Assembly (NCBI GenBank): GCA_937975235.1
Contig: CALJUZ010000066.1
Location: 1 to 64,000, forward strand
Length of the DNA: 64,000 nucleotides
DNA from: CALJUZ01 sp003387805
Lineage (GTDB): Bacteria; Bacillota; Limnochordia; Limnochordales; ZCTH02-B6
Reading direction: 5' to 3'
Below, in pieces: positions 40,208-51,089 of this stretch. The translations under genes and the position numbers were made by a program. Every line of letters begins with the position of its first letter. Position 1 is the stretch's first letter. The notes beneath the pieces were generated by a model, which was not told the origin of the DNA, made no database searches, and worked only from the letters and a program-made list of their open reading frames with translations.

Positions 40208-42448
40208 TTATCCCCGCTGCGGACGCCGCCCGCCCCGGGGCCGCCCCGCGCCGTTGCCCCGCCGGCCCGGCGCGCCGCCCCGCTCGCGGCGTTCGTAGCG
40301 GCCGTTGCCGCCGTCCACCACGCCCGCGGCCCGCGCCTCGTCCATGGCTTCCTCCGCGGACAGCGCGGCTTTGCGGGACAAGTTGATGCGGCCCAGGCTG
40401 TCGATTTCGGTCACGACCACTTTCACCTGGTCGCCGATGTTGACCACGTCCTCCACCCGGGCGACCCGGTAGGGCGCCAGCTGGGAGATGTGGATGAGCC
40501 CTTCCTTGCCCGGCAAAATCTCGACGAACGCGCCGAACTCCATGATGCGCGTAACGGTGCCGGTGTAGTGTTCGCCCACCTCCACCTCTTTGACCAGCGA
40601 CTCGATGATCTGCTTCGCGCGCCGGCCGGCCTCGGTGTCGGTGGAGGCGATGAACACCCGGCCGTCGTCCTCGATGTCGATGGCGACGCCCGTTTCGTCG
40701 ATGATCTTGTTGATGATCTTGCCGCCGGGCCCGATGACTTCCCGGATCTTGTCCACCGGAATCGTCATCGTGATGATGCGCGGCGCGTACGGCGACAGGT
40801 CCTTGCGCGGCTCGGCCAGCACTTCCAGCATGCGCTCCAGGATGAACATCCGGCCGGCGCGCGCCTGCTCGAACGCCTTGGCCAAAATCTCGCGGGTCAC
40901 GCCGCTGATCTTGATGTCCATCTGCAGCGCGGTAACGCCGTCCCGCGTGCCGGTGACCTTGAAGTCCATGTCGCCCAGCGCGTCCTCGATGCCCTGAATG
41001 TCGCTGAGGACCGCGAAGCCGCCTTCGTACTTCACCAGGCCCATGGCGATGCCGGCCACCGGCTTCTTGATGGGCACGCCCGCGTCCATGAGCGCCAGCG
41101 TGCTGCCGCACGCGCTGGCCATGGACGAGGAGCCGTTGGACTCCAGCACCTCGGACACGACCCGGATGGTGTACGGGAACTCTTCCTCGGGCGGGATGAC
41201 CGGCAGCAGGGCCCGCTCGGCCAAATGGCCGTGGCCGATCTCGCGCCGGCCCGGCGAGCGCATGGGCCGCACTTCGCCCACGCTGTAGCCCGGGAAGTTG
41301 TAGTGGTGGATGTAGCGCTTGCGGTCTTCGTCGCTGAGATCGTCGATCATTTGCTCGTCGCTCTTCAGACCCAGCGTGCAGACGCTCAGGACCTGGGTCT
41401 GCCCGCGCGTGAAGATGGCGGAGCCGTGAGCCCGCGGCAGCACGCCGGCGGCGCACCAGACGGGCCGGATTTCATCGTGAGCGCGGCCGTCCACCCGCTC
41501 GCCTTCCACGACGATCATGCGCCGCACCTGTTCCTTCAGCAGCTGGTCGAACACCGCGGACACGTCCTTCAGGTAGGGCGCGGCTTCCTCTTCGCCCCGC
41601 TCCTCCACGAACGCTTCCACGATGCGCTCCTTCAGCTGCCGCACCGCCTCTTCGCGGCGCTGCTTGTCGGCGCTGCGCACCGCCTGGTTGAGCTCGTCCA
41701 GCGCCTTGGCCCGGACCCACTCGGCCACTTCCGCGTCCGGCTCGGCCAGCGGCACGTCCACCTTCGGCTTGCCCACCGCCGCGCGCATCTCCTCCTGCAG
41801 CGCGACGATGCGCTTGATTTCCTCGTGGCCGAACATGATGGCGTCCAGCACGACGCTCTCCGGCAGCTCGTCGGCGCCGGCCTCCACCATCATGACCGCG
41901 TCCTTGGTGCCCGCCACCACCAGATCCAGGTCGCTGTTGTCCATCTGTTCCAGGGTGGGGTTGATGACGAACTGCCCGTCGACGCGGCCGACGCGCACGC
42001 CGCCCACGGGTCCGAGGAAGGGAATGTCCGAGATCGTCAGAGCCGCCGAAGCGCCGATGAGCGCGGCGATCTCCGGGGCGTTGTCGGGTTCCACCGACAT
42101 GACCGTCGCGACGATTTGCACGTCGTTGCGGAAACCGTCGGCAAACAGCGGCCGCAAAGGCCGGTCGATCATGCGGGCGGCCAGCGTCGCCGCTTCGCTG
42201 GGGCGGCCTTCCCGCCGCAGCCAGACGCGCGGGATGCGGCCGATGGCGTACATCCGCTCTTCGTAGTCGACGAGGAGCGGAAAGAAGTCAATGCCCTGGC
42301 GGGGCTCCCGGGACATGACGGCCGTTACCAGCACGACCGTGTCCCCGTAGCGGACGAGCACCGCGCCGTTGGCCTGCTTGGCCAGCCGGCCGGTTTCGAT
42401 GACCAGCGGCCGCCCGCCCACCTCCATCTGAAATTTCTGTTCGTTCAA
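40208..42448 (-). CDS. pnp: Polynucleotide phosphorylase
   Basis: 746 residues: two RNase PH domains with a helical linker between, then KH (about 555-615; PVDKIREVIGPGGKIINKI) and S1 (about 620-695) domains. The phosphate-binding segment ESNGSSSMASACGSTLALMDAG is intact. It degrades RNA 3' to 5' with phosphate and is part of the mRNA decay machinery. The C-terminal 50 residues are Arg/Gly-rich, an RNA-binding-like tail. It follows rpsO, a pairing conserved across Bacteria. Confidence 0.98.
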   Translation of the reverse strand: MNEQKFQMEVGGRPLVIETGRLAKQANGAVLVRYGDTVVLVTAVMSREPRQGIDFFPLLVDYEERMYAIGRIPRVWLRREGRPSEAATLAARMIDRPLRPLFADGFRNDVQIVATVMSVEPDNAPEIAALIGASAALTISDIPFLGPVGGVRVGRVDGQFVINPTLEQMDNSDLDLVVAGTKDAVMMVEAGADELPESVVLDAIMFGHEEIKRIVALQEEMRAAVGKPKVDVPLAEPDAEVAEWVRAKALDELNQAVRSADKQRREEAVRQLKERIVEAFVEERGEEEAAPYLKDVSAVFDQLLKEQVRRMIVVEGERVDGRAHDEIRPVWCAAGVLPRAHGSAIFTRGQTQVLSVCTLGLKSDEQMIDDLSDEDRKRYIHHYNFPGYSVGEVRPMRSPGRREIGHGHLAERALLPVIPPEEEFPYTIRVVSEVLESNGSSSMASACGSTLALMDAGVPIKKPVAGIAMGLVKYEGGFAVLSDIQGIEDALGDMDFKVTGTRDGVTALQMDIKISGVTREILAKAFEQARAGRMFILERMLEVLAEPRKDLSPYAPRIITMTIPVDKIREVIGPGGKIINKIIDETGVAIDIEDDGRVFIASTDTEAGRRAKQIIESLVKEVEVGEHYTGTVTRIMEFGAFVEILPGKEGLIHISQLAPYRVARVEDVVNIGDQVKVVVTEIDSLGRINLSRKAALSAEEAMDEARAAGVVDGGNGRYERRERGGAPGRRGNGAGRPRGGRRPQRG

Positions 42449-42475
42449 TACGTGAGACCTCCTGATTGTCTTGCG

Positions 42476-42507
42476 CCCGCCGGGCGCCGCCCTGCGGCGC
42501 CGGCGGG
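42476..42507 (-). other. Strong GC hairpin between rpsO and pnp
   Basis: A 14-15 bp stem of CCCGCCGG(G)CGCCGC against GCGGCGCCGGCGGG with a 3-base loop. No T-run follows on the minus strand, so it is more likely an RNA processing or stability element than a terminator, as known for the rpsO-pnp junction in other bacteria. Confidence 0.6.
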
Positions 42508-42555
42508 TCTTTCACTGCGGCAATAAACAGAACGAGAGCGGCAAACACCGCTCCG

Positions 42556-42825
42556 TCAACGACGCAGACCGAGTTTTTCCACGATGGCCCGGTACCGCTC
42601 GACGTCGGTCTTCTGCAGGTAGTTCAGAAGACCGCGCCGCTGGCCGATCATCTTGTACATGCCCCGGCGCGAATGGTGATCCTTCTTGTGCACCCGCAGA
42701 TGCTCGGTCAGCTCGTTGATGCGCGCCGTCAAGATCGCGATCTGCACCTCGGGCGAGCCGGTGTCGCCTTCGTGCTGCTGAAACTCGGCGATAATCTGCG
42801 CCTTGGCTTCCTTGGACAGCGACAT
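42556..42825 (-). CDS. rpsO: 30S ribosomal protein S15
   Basis: 89 residues, the standard length. Recognisable segments are GDTGSPEVQIAILTARI, HKKDHHSRRGMY and RRGLLNYL. It binds 16S rRNA helix 22 early in 30S assembly. The start ATG at 42825 has GGAGGTG. It has its own promoter in the gap after ribF. Confidence 0.98.
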   Translation of the reverse strand: MSLSKEAKAQIIAEFQQHEGDTGSPEVQIAILTARINELTEHLRVHKKDHHSRRGMYKMIGQRRGLLNYLQKTDVERYRAIVEKLGLRR

Positions 42826-42912
42826 GTCTACACCTCCGTTTTCCAATGTAGCCCCTGCCACCACGCCGCCGTCGGAGGGCTCGGACGGCCTAGTGCCAGG
42901 TTTCCCTGCTTA

Positions 42913-42942
42913 GTTATACCACACGCGGGGCGCGTTGCACAA
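42913..42942 (-). promoter_or_regulatory. Promoter of rpsO-pnp
   Basis: TTGTGC (42942-42937), 18-base spacer, TATAAC (42918-42913) on the minus strand. The leader of about 80 bases contains a small CCGTC/GACGG stem that could serve S15 autoregulation; that part is a guess. Confidence 0.6.
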
Positions 42943-42950
42943 CCGCGGCG

Positions 42951-43805
42951 TCAACGCCGCCGCGCGAGGAAGCGGACGCGCACCGGCCCCGTTCCCGCAG
43001 GCGGGGCCCCGCCCCGCAGCAGCAGCCCGCGGCCGGGCCCGGCCGCGATGACGGCCACCACCGGCACGCCCCGGGCGTCATCGTCGCCGCGGTCGTCGCC
43101 GTGCTCGCCCCACAGCTCCGCCCGGTACTCGCCCGCGCCGGGCAGCAGCAGTTCCGGCGCGGGATCCACCCGCAGCGCCGGTTCCCCGTCCGGGGACCGC
43201 TCCATCCCGCCCGGCACCCCCACCACTTCGTACGGCCGGCCCAGAAGACGCGCCGCGGCTTCCACGTCGCCCTCGGCCAGCAGGCGGCGGATGCAGCTGC
43301 TGGAAACAACCCGGCCGTCGGGCGCCCGCACCGTGGGCGCCACGTGCACCGCCGCGCCCCGCCGGCCCGCTTCGTCCTCCAGCAGCCGGGGCGTGCCCGC
43401 GGCGCCCCGGCCGAAACGAAAGTCCTCCCCGACGACGATGCGTCGGGCGCCCAGGCCTTCCAGCAGCACGTCGTGCACGAAGGCCTCGGGCGACAGCGAC
43501 GCCACGTCCCGGTCGAAGCGCAGCACCACGACGCGGGCCACGCCCAGCTTTCGCATAAGCCGGGCCCGATGCTCCACCGTGGACAGCGCGGGCGGCGGGC
43601 CGCCGCCCACCACCGCCCGCGGATGGGGCGAGAAGGTGAGCGCCACCGGCGTCTCCCCGGCCGCGGCCGCCTCCTCCACCGCCAGGCGCAAAATGCGGGC
43701 GTGGCCCACGTGCACCCCGTCGAAGTTGCCCACCGCCACCGCGGCCGGCTCCCACAGCGGCGCCCGCCGCCGCAGCTCGTCCAAGGTCAGATGCCAAACG
43801 GACAA
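42951..43805 (-). CDS. ribF: RibF-like FAD synthetase with degenerate riboflavin kinase domain
   Basis: 284 residues. The N-terminal adenylyltransferase half is sound: GNFDGVHVGH (26-35), FSPHPR, VVGEDFRFGRGAAG and VSSSCIRRLL. After LLGRPYEVVG the sequence departs from the family. The riboflavin kinase signature (GRxLGFPTAN) and the following PxxGVYA region are not found; instead there is a Pro/Gly/Asp-rich stretch and a total C-terminal part of only about 100 residues. So FMN adenylylation is likely, but riboflavin kinase activity is doubtful. Starts at a TTG with GAGGGA 7 bases upstream. Position after truB is as in Bacillus ribC. Confidence 0.85.
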   Translation of the reverse strand: MSVWHLTLDELRRRAPLWEPAAVAVGNFDGVHVGHARILRLAVEEAAAAGETPVALTFSPHPRAVVGGGPPPALSTVEHRARLMRKLGVARVVVLRFDRDVASLSPEAFVHDVLLEGLGARRIVVGEDFRFGRGAAGTPRLLEDEAGRRGAAVHVAPTVRAPDGRVVSSSCIRRLLAEGDVEAAARLLGRPYEVVGVPGGMERSPDGEPALRVDPAPELLLPGAGEYRAELWGEHGDDRGDDDARGVPVVAVIAAGPGRGLLLRGGAPPAGTGPVRVRFLARRR

Positions 43806-43822
43806 TGCGCTTCCCTCATCCG

Positions 43823-44833
43823 TTACGAAAATACGATGCGCGGGCGCCAGCGGACGTCGGCGCCGCGCCCTTCGGGCTCGGCCAGAGCCAGCAGGTTGCC
43901 GGCCGGATCGTAGAGCCGGACCCAGCGCCGGCGGGAGCGGGTTTCCCCCTCATCCGGGGCCGACGGGGCGCGCTCGGGCCCGGGGCCGCCTGCCGCGGCT
44001 CGGGAGGCGGCGGCCACCGGCTGCCCATACGCGACCCGGGCCGCCGCCTCGGCCGGCAAATCAACCCGGGGCCAGCGGGACAGCGCCGCGTCCATGGGCA
44101 GGAGCACCGGCCCGCCCGCGGCCGCGTCGGCCTCCAGCTCCTCCAGCGTGCGGGCCGTGCCCAGGTCCAGCTCTCCGACGCGCGTCCGCAGCAGAAACGA
44201 CATGAACGCCGCGCAACCCAGCGCTTCCCCCATGTCGGCGCAGAGCGTGCGCACGTACGTGCCTTTGGAGCATGTGACGTCGAAGGTGATCCGGGTGCCG
44301 GCCCGCAGCACGCCCGCGTCGGGTTCGACGCGGACCAGCTCCAGCCGGTGGATGCGGACCGTCCTGGGCTCGCGCGGCACGGCCACGCCTTCGCGGGCCA
44401 GCTCGTACAGCCGCCGGCCTTGGTGGCGAATCGCGGACGTCATAGGCGGCACCTGCTGAACGGGCCCGACGAACCTTTGCATGACCTCCCGCAGCCGGGC
44501 GCGATCCACGGCGCAGTCCCGCTCCACGCGCACGACCTCGCCGAAGGCGTCCTGCGTATCGGTGGCCGCGCCGAGACACATCTCGGCCCGGTACGCTTTG
44601 TCCTCCTCCTGGAGCAGCTCCACCAGGCGCGTCGCCCGGCCCACGCACAGCACCAGCACGCCCGCGGCGCCCGGGTCCAGCGTGCCCGTGTGGCCCACCC
44701 GGCGCACGCCCAGGAGCCGGCGCACCCGGGCCACCACGTCGTGGGACGTCATGCCCGGCGGCTTGAGAATGTTGAGCAGGCCGTCCCGGGCCGGTCCCGC
44801 GGCCGGCGCCGGCGATCCCGGCGCCCGCGTCAC
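43823..44833 (-). CDS. truB: tRNA pseudouridine-55 synthase
   Basis: 336 residues. Catalytic Asp53 in GHTGTLDPGAAGVL; NILKPPGMTSHDVV and CSKGTYVRTL are further family marks. A C-terminal PUA-like domain is present but interrupted by a low-complexity segment (about 285-305). The start GTG overlaps the nrnA stop as GTGA, giving an N-terminal extension of some 18 residues before the usual start. Confidence 0.96.
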   Translation of the reverse strand: MTRAPGSPAPAAGPARDGLLNILKPPGMTSHDVVARVRRLLGVRRVGHTGTLDPGAAGVLVLCVGRATRLVELLQEEDKAYRAEMCLGAATDTQDAFGEVVRVERDCAVDRARLREVMQRFVGPVQQVPPMTSAIRHQGRRLYELAREGVAVPREPRTVRIHRLELVRVEPDAGVLRAGTRITFDVTCSKGTYVRTLCADMGEALGCAAFMSFLLRTRVGELDLGTARTLEELEADAAAGGPVLLPMDAALSRWPRVDLPAEAAARVAYGQPVAAASRAAAGGPGPERAPSAPDEGETRSRRRWVRLYDPAGNLLALAEPEGRGADVRWRPRIVFS

Positions 44834-45840
44834 CGGGCCCCGCCCTCCGGCTCGGGCGGCGCGTCGCCGCCCGCCGGCGGCAGCGCCTTGGCCAGCTCCG
44901 CCAAAAGCTGCTCCAGCGCCTGGCCCACCGGCGCGTTGATGGTGCAGCCCGCGGCTCCGGGATGCCCGCCGCCCCGGAAGGCGGATGCCACGGCGCTGAC
45001 GTCCACCCGCCCCCGGGAGCGCAGGCTGACGCGCGTTTGCCCGTCGGGCAGCTCCCGCAGCAGCATGGCCGCCTCCACGCCCCGGATGGAGCGGGGGTAC
45101 TGCACGAACCCGGAGGAATCGTCGTCCTCGGCCCCCGCCCGGGCCAGCATGTCGCGGGTGACGATCATCCAGGCGATGCGGCCGTCTTCGCTGCGGGACA
45201 GCGTGTTCAGGCTCAGTTTCAAGAGCTGCATCGCGTTCCACGACGTGTCGTCGTAGAAGCGGCCGGCGATTTCATCGGGCTTCGCTCCGGCCGCCACCAG
45301 CTGCGCCGCGATGTGCAGCGTCGTCGCGGTGGTGTTGGAATAGCGGAACGACCCGGTGTCGCTCATGATCGCGGCGTACAGGTTCGCAGCGGCCGCCGCG
45401 TCCAGGGTCAGACGCCAGTGGTCCGTCAGCAGCCGGAAAATGATTTCGCCGGTGGCCGCAGCCTGCGGGTCGACGTAATAAAGCGTGCCCTCGCCCGGAT
45501 TCGTCACGTGGTGATCGATGTTGTAGACGTAAGCGTATTGGGACATCTGCTTCCGCACGGCGCCGATGCGGGTCGAGTCGCAGTCGACGATGACCAGCGC
45601 GTCGGCCGCCGGCGCGGGCGGCCGGCGCACCTCTTCCACGCCGGGCAGAAAGGCCAGCTCCTCGCCCACGGGATCGTCGGACACCATAGCCACTTCCTTG
45701 CCCAGCCTCCGCAGGCCCCACGCGAGGGCCAGCATGGAGCCCAGGCAGTCCGGATCCGGATCGACGTGGCACGTGATGACGAAGGAGTCGTGGCGCGCCA
45801 GCGCCCTGGCCATGGCGGCCAGCGGGTCAGCGGGACTCAT
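44830..45840 (-). CDS. nrnA: NrnA-like DHH/DHHA1 phosphoesterase (nanoRNase)
   Basis: 336 residues. DHH domain with VITCHVDPDPDCLGS (usual form HxxPDGDxxGS), IVDCDS and NIDHHVTN; the C-terminal DHHA1 domain ends with FRGGGHPGAAG. The first motif has Pro-Asp-Pro-Asp where PDGD is usual, but the metal ligands remain. NrnA cleaves 2-5 nt RNAs and pAp. It overlaps rbfA by 14 bases and truB by 4; insertion of nrnA between rbfA and truB is common in Clostridia. Confidence 0.92.
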   Translation of the reverse strand: MSPADPLAAMARALARHDSFVITCHVDPDPDCLGSMLALAWGLRRLGKEVAMVSDDPVGEELAFLPGVEEVRRPPAPAADALVIVDCDSTRIGAVRKQMSQYAYVYNIDHHVTNPGEGTLYYVDPQAAATGEIIFRLLTDHWRLTLDAAAAANLYAAIMSDTGSFRYSNTTATTLHIAAQLVAAGAKPDEIAGRFYDDTSWNAMQLLKLSLNTLSRSEDGRIAWMIVTRDMLARAGAEDDDSSGFVQYPRSIRGVEAAMLLRELPDGQTRVSLRSRGRVDVSAVASAFRGGGHPGAAGCTINAPVGQALEQLLAELAKALPPAGGDAPPEPEGGAR

Positions 45841-46264
45841 CGCCGTCCTCCTCCCGCGCGCCCGCCGGCTGCGGCTCCGCCGGCGCCCCGGCCTCACGGC
45901 CTTCGGACGATTGGGCCGCCTGCGGCTCGGGCGCGAGCTCGCGCAGCAGACGGTTGATGCGGTGACCCCGTTCGATGGAATCGTCCAGCCGGAACGAAAT
46001 TTCCGGGGTATGCCGCAGCCGGATGCGGCGCCCCAGCTCGCTGCGGACAAACCCCTGGGCGTGGTGCAGCGCCTCCAGCGTCTGCGCCTTTGCCTCGTCG
46101 TCGCCGAAAATGCTGACGTAAATTTTTGCGTGGCGCAAATCCCGCGACATCTCCACGTCGGTCACCGAGACGAAGCCGATGCGCGGGTCTTTCATCTTGC
46201 GCAGAATGTCGCTGGTTTCGCGCTTGAAATCCTCTCGTATCCGCTCCGCGCGCGGCACGCTCAT
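45827..46264 (-). CDS. rbfA: 30S ribosome-binding factor RbfA
   Basis: 145 residues: a KH-like domain (RAERIREDFKRETSDILRKMKDPRIGFVSVTDVEMSRDL, KIYVSIFG) followed by a Glu/Ala/Pro-rich tail of about 35 residues not needed for the fold. Helps late maturation of the 30S subunit. Confidence 0.95.
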   Translation of the reverse strand: MSVPRAERIREDFKRETSDILRKMKDPRIGFVSVTDVEMSRDLRHAKIYVSIFGDDEAKAQTLEALHHAQGFVRSELGRRIRLRHTPEISFRLDDSIERGHRINRLLRELAPEPQAAQSSEGREAGAPAEPQPAGAREEDGDESR

Positions 46265-46327
46265 GGGCTATCCCTCCTTGACCCTCAAGACGCCCGGCCG
46301 GCGGCAGGGCCGGCCCGGCCGCCGGCG

Positions 46328-46602
46328 TCAACCGACCTCGATGGTATAGTCGGTCAACTCCACCGCCCCGTGGCTTTCCACCAGACGCACGACCGCCGAC
46401 AGCACCCGGTGCGCGTGGCGGGTGTCCGTCGTCACCACCGCCGCCGCCAGCGTGGCCCGCTGCCACGTGTCGTGCCCGTCCACTTCCGCGACGGAGACGT
46501 TGAAGCGCCGAATGCGATCGACGAGGCTGCGCACGACGCGCCGCTTGTCCTTCAGGGACCCGCCGTCCGGAATGTACAGCTCCATCGTGAGCAGCCCGAC
46601 GA

Positions 46603-46606
<4 letters not shown>
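46328..46606 (-). CDS. ylxP: YlxP-like DUF503 protein
   Basis: 92 residues. Signature LYIPDGGSLKDKRRVVRSLVDRIRRFNVSVAEVD is that of DUF503. The function is not established; its constant position between infB and rbfA suggests ribosome assembly. The start GTG overlaps the infB stop as GTGA. Confidence 0.92.
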
Positions 46607-48723
<2,117 letters not shown>

Positions 48724-48746
48724 TTACCGCATCACCTCTATCAGAT

Positions 48747-49058
48747 TCAGCCCCGGCCTTCCGCGGCCCCGACGGCGTCTTGCAGCATGCGGGCGAAGCG
48801 GCCGTCCAGCAGCGCGACCACCGCGCGCGGGCGCTGGCCGATCCAGGCCCCCAGCGCCTCCTTTTCGCCCCAGCGCAGGCACGGCACGCCGTGCTCCTCC
48901 GCGGCCCGCCGCACCCGCCTGGCCGTGCTGGGCCCCGCGTCGGCCGCCAGCAGCACCAGGCGGGCCCGGCCCCGCCGGATGGCCCGCAGGCACTCGTCCT
49001 CGCCCGACGCCAGCTGGCCCGCGGCTTTGGCAAAACCAAGCACCGCCGCGGGATTCAC
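48747..49058 (-). CDS. ylxQ: YlxQ, L7Ae-family RNA-binding protein
   Basis: 103 residues. L7Ae/L30e fold: LGFAKAAGQLASGEDECLRAIRRGRARLVLLAADAGPSTARRV. Binds kink-turn-like RNA in related proteins. The start GTG overlaps the ylxR stop as GTGA. Confidence 0.9.
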   Translation of the reverse strand: MNPAAVLGFAKAAGQLASGEDECLRAIRRGRARLVLLAADAGPSTARRVRRAAEEHGVPCLRWGEKEALGAWIGQRPRAVVALLDGRFARMLQDAVGAAEGRG

Positions 49059-49324
49059 GGCGCGGCCGCCAACATGTCGGCGAGGCGCCGGCGCACGTCA
49101 TCCGGGATGGGCCGCTGCAGCGCCCGCTCCAGGCGCTTGGCTTTCAGCGCCTGTTCGAGGCAGCGGACGTCGGGGCACACGTACGCGCCCCGGCCGGACA
49201 GCTTGCCCGTCGGATCCACCGTCACGTCGCCGTCCGGCGTGCGCACCACCCGGACCAGCTCGCGCTTGGGGCGCGACGTGCGGCAGCCGACGCACGTGCG
49301 CATCGGTACTTTGCGCTGTGCCAT
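49055..49324 (-). CDS. ylxR: YlxR, DUF448 RNA-binding protein
   Basis: 89 residues. RTCVGCRTSRPKRELVRVVR and GRGAYVCPDVRCLEQA are the family signature, with cysteine pairs. Proposed RNA-binding or nucleoid-linked regulator; role not settled. Follows nusA in all Bacillota. Confidence 0.93.
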   Translation of the reverse strand: MAQRKVPMRTCVGCRTSRPKRELVRVVRTPDGDVTVDPTGKLSGRGAYVCPDVRCLEQALKAKRLERALQRPIPDDVRRRLADMLAAAP

Positions 49325-49343
49325 CCGTTGGCTTCCTCCTCGC

Positions 49344-51044
49344 CTAGTCCTGTTCTTCCTTCAGCAAGTCGGCCAGTGCCTTGAAGTCTTTCGCCACGCG
49401 CTTGGCACGCTTCTTGCCGGCGCCGGGCGCCTCTTTCTCCTCGTCCTCGTCCGGCTCGGAGACCACCTGGCCCAGCACGCCCGCCAGCTGCCGCGCCAGC
49501 GGGTTGTCCACGTCGTCCTCCTCGGGACCCGCGACGTAGACCGCGACGTCTTCGTCGTCGGCGTCCTCCTCGTCGTCGGCGCCGAACAGCGTCGGCAGCG
49601 GCTCGTCCTCTTCCGCCAGCACGTCCAGCACGTCGTCGTCGAACAGCTCCTCCTCCAGCTCGCGGCGGGCGGTGCGGCCCCGCCGCTTGGGAGCCGCCGG
49701 CTTCTCCAGCAGCTCCTCTTCGACGTCGTCCTTGGGAACGAAGAACTCCTCGGGCAGCTCGTCCTCCAGGACCGCGTCCGCCTCGCCGAGATCGGCGTCC
49801 AGCTCGACGGCCGCATCGTCCAGGACCGGAATCTCGGCCGCGACGGGCACGTCGGCCGCGTCCTCCACCGTCGCCTCGGCCAGCGCCGCGGGCTCCAGCT
49901 GCTCGGCCTCCTCCTGCACCGCGGCCTGGCCGGCCGCCTCCGCGGCCCGGCGGGCCCGCAGCGCCGCCTCGGCCTCCTCGAAGGCCCGCTGGGCCTCCAG
50001 CACCGCCAGCTCGGCCATCTGCGACTCGCTCTTGATGTCGATCTTCCAGCCGCACAGCCGCGCCGCGAGGCGGGCGTTCTGCCCTTCCTTGCCGATGGCC
50101 AAAGACAGCTGGTGGTCGGGCACCACGGCGCGCGCGGACTTCTCGTCATGGTTCAGGTACACCTGAACGACCTTGGCCGGGCTCAGGGCGTTGGCCACGA
50201 AGCGCTCGGGGTCCGGCGACCACTCGACGATGTCGATCTTCTCGCCCCGGAGCTCCTGCACCACCGCCTGCACCCGCGTGCCCCGGGGACCGACGCAGGC
50301 GCCCACCGGATCGACGTTCGGGTCGCGGGAATACACCGCGATCTTCGAGCGGTTGCCCGCCTCGCGGGCCACCGCCTTGATCTCCACGATGCCGTCGTGA
50401 ATTTCCGGCACTTCCAGTTCAAACAGCCGCTTGAGCAAGCCGGGATGGGTGCGGGAGATGTAAACCTGCGGCCCTTTGGGAAGCTGCTTGACCTCGGTGA
50501 TGTACACCTTGATGCGGGCGCCCGGCGAGTACGTCTCCCCCGGCATCTGCTCGCTGGGCACCAGCACCGACTCGATGCGGCCCAGGTCGATGATGGCGTT
50601 GCGGTTGCTCATGCGCTGGACGATGCCGGTGACGATGTCGCCTTCGCGGCTGGCGTACTCTTCATAAATCAGGTTGCGCTCCGCGTCGCGAATGCGCTGG
50701 ATGACCACCTGCTTGGCCGTGCCCGCGGCGATGCGGCCGAAGTCCTTGGGCGTAATCTCGATCTCGGCCACGTCGCCCACCTGGTAGGCCGGGTTGATTT
50801 GGCGCGCGTCCTCCAGCGAAATTTCCGTCGCGTCGTCCTCGACCTCATCCACGACGGTCTTCATCGCGTAGACGCGCATGCGCCCGGTGCGGTCGTCCAG
50901 CATGACCCGCACGTTTTCCGCCGAGCCGTAGTGGCGTTTGTAGGCGGACACGATGGCCGCCTCGATGGCCTCCAACAAAATTTCTTTGGAGATGCCTCGC
51001 TCTCGCTCCAGTTCGTTGAGAGCACCAACCAATTCCAAATTCAT
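49344..51044 (-). CDS. nusA: NusA with a long acidic C-terminal extension
   Basis: 566 residues; the usual Bacillota NusA is about 370. The N-terminal RNA polymerase-binding domain, S1 (about 134-200) and two KH domains (about 225-345, with VGPRGTRVQAVVQELRGEKIDIVEW and AIGKEGQNARLAARLCGWKIDI) are intact. From about residue 350 follows a tail of roughly 215 residues: first a helical Ala/Glu stretch, then strongly acidic runs (DDEEDADDEDVAVYV), ending with a basic patch (GKKRAKRVAKDFKALADLLKEEQD). It may resemble in charge the acidic repeats of E. coli NusA, but no repeat is evident. NusA controls pausing, termination and antitermination. Start at ATG 51044. Confidence 0.95.
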   Translation of the reverse strand: MNLELVGALNELERERGISKEILLEAIEAAIVSAYKRHYGSAENVRVMLDDRTGRMRVYAMKTVVDEVEDDATEISLEDARQINPAYQVGDVAEIEITPKDFGRIAAGTAKQVVIQRIRDAERNLIYEEYASREGDIVTGIVQRMSNRNAIIDLGRIESVLVPSEQMPGETYSPGARIKVYITEVKQLPKGPQVYISRTHPGLLKRLFELEVPEIHDGIVEIKAVAREAGNRSKIAVYSRDPNVDPVGACVGPRGTRVQAVVQELRGEKIDIVEWSPDPERFVANALSPAKVVQVYLNHDEKSARAVVPDHQLSLAIGKEGQNARLAARLCGWKIDIKSESQMAELAVLEAQRAFEEAEAALRARRAAEAAGQAAVQEEAEQLEPAALAEATVEDAADVPVAAEIPVLDDAAVELDADLGEADAVLEDELPEEFFVPKDDVEEELLEKPAAPKRRGRTARRELEEELFDDDVLDVLAEEDEPLPTLFGADDEEDADDEDVAVYVAGPEEDDVDNPLARQLAGVLGQVVSEPDEDEEKEAPGAGKKRAKRVAKDFKALADLLKEEQD

Positions 51045-51089
51045 GCTGGGCCACAGCCTCCCGCCTTCAAAACTTTCCTCGTTCAATCA

